64,000 nucleotides of DNA, taken from positions 682,001 through 746,000 of the forward strand of contig NW_024468249.1 of NCBI RefSeq assembly GCF_002104995.1, read 5' to 3'. The translations under genes were made by a program, and so were the position numbers. Numbering within the stretch: the first letter of the stretch is position 1; each line of letters begins with the position of its first letter. This stretch comes from Linderina pennispora (Eukaryota; Kickxellomycota; Kickxellomycetes; Kickxellales; Kickxellaceae). Below, one piece after another: positions 56,706 through 64,000 of this stretch. A model generated the notes under the pieces. That model was not told the DNA's origin and did not search any database. It worked only from the letters and a program-made list of their open reading frames with translations.

Positions 56706-58114
56706 TTGCTGTAGCTGATGCTGCTGTAAGCGCTAAGAAAGAGTAAAAAGAGAGAGAAGAGAGAGGGCTTTTTTCTTTTTTGGCTACAGGATATAGATAT
56801 GTACGCAAAGCGAACAATGGAATCGTACACGGGTTTGCCTCTGGTTTAGTCGATATGAGGTACGAGTGTTTTGTGGGTTTGGTTTCCTGGCTTGCTAGGA
56901 CGAGAGATAGAAAAAGGCGTCGGGTCGAGAGATTGGGAGGAAAGAGAGGCGAAAGCAATGAAAATGAAAGCCCCGTGGTGAGGCTCGCCAGGAAGCCCCA
57001 GAGTTCCCCCGAGGCTAGAATCATCGGCGAAATTAAAAAAGACTATCAAATGGCAAGGCGACTTGTGCCGCACCCGCACACTACTGCTCTGGCCAGCAAC
57101 GGCACAACTCTGGGCCAAGGCACAGCGACGCCCGAATCGGCTGCTGCAGATACATCGCACATCACGGGCTAGCCGGGATGAGCAGGCAGGCACGCAGGCA
57201 AGCAAACGCAGAATTCCCCTCCCACATACCTGGTCAGAAAAATATAGACGGGGCTGTAAGAAGGAGAATATTTAAAGTACGAGGTTATTAGAAGAGAGAA
57301 AGCAGAGAAGGGCCTGGAAGAACCGCTGGCCGCGGCAGATGGCTTTTAGGGCAGCGATCAAGCAGGTATATCGCAGGTGTCACCGCTGGTTGCACAGTGC
57401 CGCCGAAGCCGGAGATAGCACGGCTACAATAAAGCGTGCTCTGTGCCCTTGATCCGCCCGCATTTCAGCAGCCTGGCCCCTCATCCACCTACGAGACGGC
57501 GGAAAAGGGAAGGTCAGGCGATACGCGGCCCACAGTCAGAAATCGCCAAATGGCTGCACTTCTGTGCAGGAAGCAGCCATGCTCGTCCACTGCGGCCAGG
57601 CGCGGCTCGCAGGGTCAGCCGTGCCGATATCTCTCTATTTTCTGTTTCTTGTGGTGGGTGGTTCTTGCACGCAATTCTCCGCTGGGGAAAACGAGCAAGG
57701 AGTGGTTTCCAAAAATTCACGTAGACGCGTTTCATTGTGGCCCTCCCACGGAAGTATCTAGTAAAAGGCGAGATACTTGTTCGCAGAATAGAAGAGCCAC
57801 TGCGCCAGAATGAGGAGCCACACTCCTTGTGCCCTGACACTGGCCAGCTTTATACCTGCGGGCACAGATTCGCCGCGCTTCCCAGACTATGGGACTCTTC
57901 ACATGATCAAAGGCACCGATGTCTCGCTTTTTGCTTTTTTTTTTTTTGTTGGCAGCATCCTCACGTCCACTGTGTGGTGGGACATGTGCATCGGCGCCGT
58001 CGATAGTACATCATGGGTGCTTGCCGGGATAACGTTTTCTTCGTGTATGCAACATGTTTCAAAGACGGAGGATAGAAAATGGAAGGATAGTATAGAGCGC
58101 GAGGTGGCGATTGA
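56706..58114. other. Intergenic region, 1.4 kb
   Basis: Promoter of LARP1 and downstream region of the DDxPL protein gene. Open frames are short and overlap on both strands. A run of T (about 13) lies near 57937-57950. No RNA gene was recognised. Confidence 0.55.
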
Positions 58115-61100
58115 TTAGTTGTGCTTGAATGTCTTCTTGAGCTTGCCGAGTTTCATGTTGAAGCGTGAGGTCAGCGAGTGCGATGCCGACTGTGGCGACC
58201 CAGAGAGCACGACTGCCGAATCATCCTTAGGCTGTGCGTCGCTCGCCGCGTGCTTCTTGTGGCTGCCGAACCACCGGGACGTGCGATTGTGGTACGCAGT
58301 CATCGGTCGCGGATTCGTCTGCTCCCAGCCCGCCGGCAAGTCGCTCAGGCCTGGTGTCGTGTCATCCAGCGATGCCTGCTCCAGAACCGCCGCTGCCTGA
58401 GTGCTGGCCCAGCGATCCCGGCTTGTCCAGTGCTGTCTCGGAACGTGCGCTCTCATGCCGCATCCACGGCTTGCGCATGCCTAATGCCACTGTTGACTGC
58501 CATGACCGCCGGCTCGACGCATCATCTCTGCGAGACCGCGCCAGATCCTCGCGGATCCTGTGCAGCTCGTCGGTCAGGTTCTGGCCCAAGGTGCTGCCGC
58601 GCACGGCGCGCTTGCCCGACAGCGACGTCGAGGATCGGTTGAACACGCTGCCTGCTGCCCATGGCCGCCCAACACTTCCAGCGCCAGTCAGCTGCGCTGT
58701 GTCTAGAATGTCGGCGGAAAATTCGATCTCCCTGGACTCCACCAATCCATCGTCGGCTATTTGGCCCGCAGCGGCTGCAGCGGGCTCGGGTGCTGGCTGG
58801 ACAGCGTCGATCTCGTTCTCGTCTTCAGCGATCACATCCTGGGCAGCAATACCAAACGACGTGCGGCCATGCGACATGGAGGGCAGAGTAGCACTGATTC
58901 CACCGGCTGCAGGCGCAATCCGCAGCGACTTGGGAAGACTGTTGGTCTTGCCCCATGGCCATCGCTGCCGAGGTAACAGGCAGGCTGTAGCCAGACAGAT
59001 TAGACGGCTGCTTGCTAAGCAGCGACGAGCGGCGGTCTCCGCCGTTGTGGATATTGGGCGTCGACTGGTTTGTGGGGACATCAAACCCCTCAATGGCGAT
59101 GCCCTTGGGGGATACGTCGCCAGCAATGTTAACCGACCGCGACAGGGACGACGGCTTGCGCACGATGCCAGATGACAGCGACGGGGACATCGACCTGTCG
59201 CCAAAGCTAGCACGTCCAGGGCTAATGCACTCGCTTGTGCTCGCTATAACCGCGTTCGGATCTGTGATGGATGGCGGAACTGGCAATGGCAGGTACCCGA
59301 ACTCGTCAATACCAACCGTGTCCTGAACCGGCGCTAGCAGACTCGACAGGGGCTGGTCGTCGTCGTCACCGCCATCCTCGGCAATGTTGCTCTGCAGCTG
59401 GGTGTTTGCAGCTGACATGCTGTCCGACATGACCACCACATTTAGGTTTTGACCCAGCATCTGCTGCCTTGGCTGCATGCTGCCGTTGCTGAGATGCCGC
59501 GACAGAGTTGCCAGCGGCTGGTTGTCATCGTCTTCGTCATTGCGCACAATGCACCGCTCTGTGGTTTCCTCAGCGGCATCTGCTGCCTCATTTTCGTTGG
59601 CCGACCCATCGCTGTCATCTCCGTTGTCCACAGCGTTGACAACCTTCAGACCCAAGGTTGGTAGCGAATCTGCCAGTGCCTGGTTGCCGTCGCCGCCGGC
59701 GCCATCCATGTGTCGGTGCGCCTCCTCTTCAGCCAGACACGCCTCGCCGAGCTGAGTGATCTCCTTGTCGCCTATTTCCGATTTGAACGCCGAGCTCATT
59801 TTCGCTGCAAACTCGTTGACAGCCAGGTCGACCTCTGGCCGCATCTGTCCGGGCTCCACAAGCTTGCTCGCTCGCAGCTGGTTCTGAAGGGGCTCGTTGT
59901 CGTCCTCCTCGTCCTCGTCCTCCAGCTCCTGCTGCGCCCGCGCCCGCTGCCTTGGCTACATCCCCAAGGTTGAGCTTTCCCAGCAGCGGTGCGTCGTCAT
60001 CGTCATCCCTCATCGCCATTGGCGTTATGCACCGGCCTGGCAGTTTGCGGAGTGATGGCATCGAGGCTTCGGGCGGTTGTTTACCCGTGACGAGAATGAA
60101 GACTGCTGGATTTGCCCACTCATTGGATTCACTGTAAACTGCTGCGAGCTGCTGCCGGCTTCCTGCACTGTCGGCGACCGGGCGACCGGTGTCATCCGAA
60201 CCACTGACTCGTGCAGCGACCCAGACTGCGGGTTTGATAGCGAGTGGGACTGCGACTGGGACCGCGACACAGGCATGTCGCTGACATGAAGGTTTGCTGC
60301 CATGTTGGAGCTGAAGCTGACCACCGACATGCGTGCTTGGTTGGTTGGCGAGATGGGTTCAGGCAGCGGCAAGTCTGCTGCTTCCTGAGCGTACCGCTCC
60401 AGCGTGTTCACCATGCCATTACCGCTGTTACTGTCCTGTCCAATTTCAGGCTGCGGCTGCTGCTGCTGCTGTGGACTAGTCGCGCCGTTTATGGCTGCAA
60501 GCGGAGTGTCATCGTCCTCCTCTGCGTCGTGGGATTTGATGTTCAGCTGCGGTGTCGCCGACGTATTGGTATTGTTTGTCACCGTATGCTGAATAGGAGG
60601 GGGCGGCATGGCATTATTTGGCACGTACGCATGACCGCCGCCTGGCAGCCCGCCTGGGTGATGCAGCACAACGCCTGGCATGCCTACGCCGCCGATGGAC
60701 GACGCTGCATGGGGGTGCCCGTTGTGAATCACCTGGGGCTGCTGGCCCTGCGGCACAACCATGCTTTGCTCAAACGAGTGCCGCGGCGGGCTGGCCAAAT
60801 CCAGGTCGTACGGGATCTGCCCGCTCATCAGCATCGACGCATCAATGTCGCGCTGCACCATATCGGCCATCACCGCGACGTTCTGCTGCTGCATATGGAC
60901 GTACCGCAGGATCCGGTCGTATTTGGACTCCTTCATCGGCGGAATCTACAGGAATAGAATGGTTGGCTGAGCTGCTGCCTTGCTCCTTCACAGATGCTAT
61001 TTTTGGCCCAAAAAGCAATCTCAATGGGGAATCCACGCGCTCCTGCTCCGGGTGAAAAAAACAGGCACAATTGGGAATAACAGAGTTGCCCATGCGACAG

Positions 61101-61763
61101 CACACCCTATTCTCCCCGCCGCGGCCTGTGCCTGCCAGGGCAGAAGGAATCATGGACATGGGAACAAAACTACCGGAGCGAGGTATCTGTGGAGAAAGGG
61201 CGGAGGTGGCAGAGACGCGCATATCCTCCCGGCGCCTACACGCCCGTGTGACCTTCACACCACGGAGAGCCCACAGCGCGCAACAAAAGGCAAGCGCGGC
61301 ATAAAGCGGCATTATGTGTTTGCGATATCGCTGCCCACTGACCGAGGCCAAACAAGGTGCCAAGTCCACCACTTACCATTCTCAGATGCCATTCGATGTT
61401 GTCGGACGTCAGCGGGTATGTACCATCGGAGCCCGGCGGCGGGCCCTTCATGTGAAGCTTTGGCTGCTGGAATGATGTCCGCCGCGGCAGATCCTTGCCA
61501 CCGTAGGCCGCGGCGATGTCCTTGGCCAGTGGCCGAGCGTAGCTGCTGTGGGGATGGTGGTGGTTTCCCGAGCGCGGCGACCCCACCCCCTTGCCTGCTG
61601 CCCGCGGAACCCCAAGCCCCGCTGGTTGCTTCCGCTCCAGCACCCGCTGCCCGCCGTGTTGGTCTGGCACTCCATTTGGCTCATTTGTCGGCAGCGACTG
61701 GCCCTCTATACCATCCTCATGGCTCTGGGTCTTGTGGAACACGCGAGAGAACGCCTTGAGCAT
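58115..61763 (-). CDS. Large disordered protein with repeated acidic DDxPL motifs
   Basis: I do not recognise this protein. Exon 1 (61763-61377) begins MLKAFSRVFHKTQSHEDG and ends NIEWHLRM. A 431-bp intron follows, and exon 2 starts IPPMKESKYDRILRYVHMQQ, a helical segment that looks like the only folded part. Beyond it are some 900 residues of Ser/Pro/Gln-rich sequence. Five copies of an acidic motif are spread through it: EEDDDTPLAAI, DDDDDAPLLGKL, DEEDDNEPLQNQL, DEDDDNQPLATL and GDDDDQPLSSL. The C-terminus is basic (FNMKLGKLKKTFKHN). A scaffold with repeated docking motifs is a reasonable inference. Frame breaks lie near 60060, 59930, 58940 and 58420. The stop is TAA 58115-58117. Confidence 0.65.
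60946..61376 (-). other. Intron of the DDxPL protein gene, 431 bp
   Basis: GTAAGT donor directly after ATG/Met 129 and a CTGTAG acceptor before IPPMKES; phase 0. Nothing else is seen inside. Confidence 0.75.
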
Positions 61764-61797
61764 GCTTTTGGCTGAAGGAGTAGAGCGCGTTTTCTTT

Positions 61798-61821
61798 TGC
61801 TGCTGCTGCTGCTGCTGCTGC
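61798..61821. repeat. TGC trinucleotide run, eight units
   Basis: Lies 35-58 bp upstream of the ATG of the DDxPL gene, so it is GCA/CAG repeat in the 5' leader on the coding strand. Confidence 0.9.
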
Positions 61822-63509
61822 GTTCTCTGCTCAGCTAGTGAATAATTAAAGTCAATAATAAAAGGCCGTCCCTATCAAGAAATAGACGAAGGCAGAGCGC
61901 AGGAAAGTATCAAGGAGCGGCTGCTAACGGCCAAGGTCGGTGTTTGCTGTAATATACAAGTGTAGAAAATAGTAGCTTTGAGGAAAGGGGGAGAAAGAAG
62001 CGCACAATGGAGACGAGATGCAAAAGAGCAAGTCAGGCGATAATAGAGCGTAAGAATCAGAAGAGAGAGGATGGCTGCCGCCCAAGGATCACACAGTGCC
62101 GATTCTGTTTGGCTGGCTTTGGGCTCGCAACACGCTCACACCAAGCTTGCTATTTTTCGGAGGACCAGGCCAGGACAGTAAAGGTGGTGTGCCAAAATTT
62201 GAGCCTAGGGTGGGGTAAAAAGCTGCTGCAAATAGAATGCTTGGGGGTGAATGCGACGCACCTTGGCCGCTTCGCTTCTAGTCTTGACTGCTGGACATGG
62301 ATGGCGGACAGCAGCACTCGGGCAGGCGGGCGCGCTAGGTATGTAGTGGGCTCGAATGCGGCGCCCACACCCACTCATCGATGTGCCGCCGACGTATGCG
62401 AAATCCAGCACCTCTTGCTGCGCGTCGCAATATTGTCGACAGTTGGTGTGACCTTCGCTGCCGTTTGTTTACTCTTTGTTCAACGGTTCCAACCGGTCTC
62501 TCGCACAGCCCACTCCCATTTTTCTGGACCGTCTAGCCAGCCAGCCCTGCCCCTACCTCACCCACATACCACTGTCGCACTCTGCTCTCTGCGCGATGGA
62601 GATTGACAGACGCCCAGCCGCTGCCGTCATTCTCCCCTGCTTGTCTCCCCGAACATCTGCCAGTGTTGTTGTGGATTGCCCAGCGGAGATAGCCGTCATA
62701 TCCAAATCAAGCCCAATACCAAGGCTGTTTGCATGTTGTCAGGGAGCTTACTCTCCATTAATCACCACAGATATGTAGGTGCAGACAGAGCCCATCCCCA
62801 GGCGGATTTGCGCACGAGTAGGGAGCAATTGCCAGCTGCAAACGCAGAAAGGATTCCATCCAGCAGTAGCTCACAGTAAAGCACGCCCTTTGTAGCTGCC
62901 AGTCACCCACTCTGCGCCTGCTATTGGATACCGGCCCATTCCCATGGCGCTGATGTGCTGTAGCTAAACAATACCTGAACATATCACATCCCCGGGTTCA
63001 TCTTGCCTAGTGTTGCTGGTAATGGTACACTGAGACATGCAAAAGGAGTAAACATCCCGAGCGTGACAGTAGAGCGAAACAGTTTCTCTATTTTGATCAT
63101 TTCCGAATTCCAATATCTGTCCTACTGCCATACAGCAGTACAAACTTCTATCTCCATGCGCAGTTGCAAACAGGGAAACAACGAGCACTGCTACTGGAAC
63201 CAGCACCTCTGCAAGGCAACCGCTGCACACCTGGAAGCTGATCCTGCTTAGGGTAGCGGCCTAGATTCAAATGCAACCAGCATGATTCCTGGAAGCAATA
63301 TCTCTCGGAATTGATAGCACTCTGCTCCGCCTACACTAATCCACAGCATAGGATCGGAAAACATGTTGGATTTGGATAGTGTGCCCCTGCTTCAATCAGC
63401 AGTGGCGAGTATGGCATTGACAAAGAGTGCTTTTCAGTCGGCTGCAGCATGAGTGTGTTGGTACAAAAAAGAACAAGAATGCGCGCTAATCGAACCGAGG
63501 AATCCAAGC
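61822..63509. other. Intergenic region, 1.7 kb
   Basis: A 199-codon plus-strand frame at 62007 has no recognisable domain and an uneven composition; I do not accept it as a gene. The frame at 63600-63331 (minus) could be the C-terminal part of the next gene after a frame break. No RNA gene is seen. Confidence 0.45.
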
Positions 63510-64000
63510 TCATTGGCAGAATAGGGCCACGGAACTCGGCATCCCAGTTGGTGGCACGCCCAATGCAATGTACTCGCGGAAGAATGGCAGCAGCATGCAC
63601 AGGTTCTCAAAGGTCAGCCGCTCGCACAGCCGCTCGATTGGTGTAACGCCCTGCAGTGACCTTGCCAACCACTTATCAGCGCCAGGCATCTGGCGTATGA
63701 CCGAAAACTTTTCGTAAGCGGCGCTGTCTGCGCTTGCATGTGCTGCCACGCACAGCCCCGCGTGCGTCCACAGAATGCCCGGCTGCGTCTTGTCGCACAG
63801 CCAGCGTAAACACTGCACAGGTCGTTTTGGGCTCTGCACACGCCATCAGCAGCAAGTCGTCCCACGACGGCTTGTCCTCGTCGTCAAGCGTCATCAGAAA
63901 ATTGACCAGCTCGGGCGTCGAGTTGCTCAGCGCGTAGTCGACCAGGGTACGGACAGGCAGGCGGATTTCCTTTGGTGTTCAGGAATGCAAGCATGTCTAT
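63510..64000 (-). CDS. Unrecognised protein, C-terminal part (runs off right edge)
   Basis: Two minus-strand frames join near 63815 with one base removed. The first reads TLVDYALSNSTPELVNFL and DDEDKPSWDDLLLMACAE; the second reads LCDKTQPGILWTHAGL and TPIERLCERLTFENLCMLL. The rhythm is helical, possibly repeat-type. No domain is certain. The stop in the second frame is at 63510, but an alternative frame (NWDAEFRGPILPMSLDSSVR) continues to 63331. The start is outside the window. Confidence 0.5.

Noticed and set aside
62007-62606. 199-codon plus-strand open frame as a gene
   Set aside because: No domain, no sensible composition, and no continuity with neighbours; other short frames overlap it on both strands.
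1-64000. Region of pseudogenes or degenerate chromosome
   Set aside because: Catalytic and structural motifs are kept throughout, substitutions are not enriched, and in the sites worked through single-base homopolymer changes restore the frame.
1-64000. CRISPR arrays, bacterial operons, tRNA or rRNA genes
   Set aside because: No regularly spaced repeats, ribosome-binding sites or convincing tRNA/rRNA signatures were found; gene content and introns are eukaryotic.

Overview
This window looks like nuclear DNA of a fungus. It encodes COA1, Sea4/MIOS, a septin, a CBM19-type chitin-binding protein, a Fet3-like multicopper oxidase, COP9 subunit 4, an FHIP and LARP1 proteins. Genes are dense, mostly intron-poor and GC-rich, separated by AT-rich spacers. 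The PAS protein and the overall style suggest an early-diverging lineage such as Kickxellomycotina, but this is inference.

Layout. 0-1.5 kb: two mitochondrial genes (COA1 and an EngB-type GTPase). 2.8-10.7 kb, plus strand: a secretory-pathway orphan, the nonsense-mediated-decay factor UPF2, an atypical Rab GTPase and an F-box protein. 11.3-16.2 kb, minus strand: an SDR oxidoreductase, a six-module secreted chitin-binding protein and a two-PAS protein. 16.5-25.5 kb: a PPR-like protein, a septin, a multicopper oxidase and an ABCD4-like half transporter. 25.7-29.3 kb: the GATOR2/SEA subunit MIOS. 30.5-39.8 kb: three KH-domain RNA-binding genes around CSN4. 40.7-42.0 kb: a divergent CFA/C9-methyltransferase-like protein. 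42.3-44.2 kb: a large AT-rich inverted repeat. 44.4-61.8 kb, minus strand: FHIP, a Sec7-like protein without its catalytic glutamate, LARP1, and a large protein with recurring acidic DDxPL motifs. The right edge holds part of an unrecognised gene.

Almost every long gene is broken in frame. In the cases worked through base by base, one surplus base in a homopolymer explains the break; at least one site needs a missing base instead. These breaks occur in conserved genes that keep full-length homology, so they are read here as assembly or consensus errors, not pseudogenes. Each affected locus is given as one gene span.

Functionally the window is rich in post-transcriptional and growth-control genes (UPF2, three KH proteins, LARP1, MIOS). 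Nothing seen shows that they form one system. The most unusual items are the KH gene group, including one KH protein with RS-rich segments on both sides, the 1.9-kb inverted repeat, the Sec7 domain lacking its glutamic finger, the Rab with a changed G3 motif, and the DDxPL scaffold.
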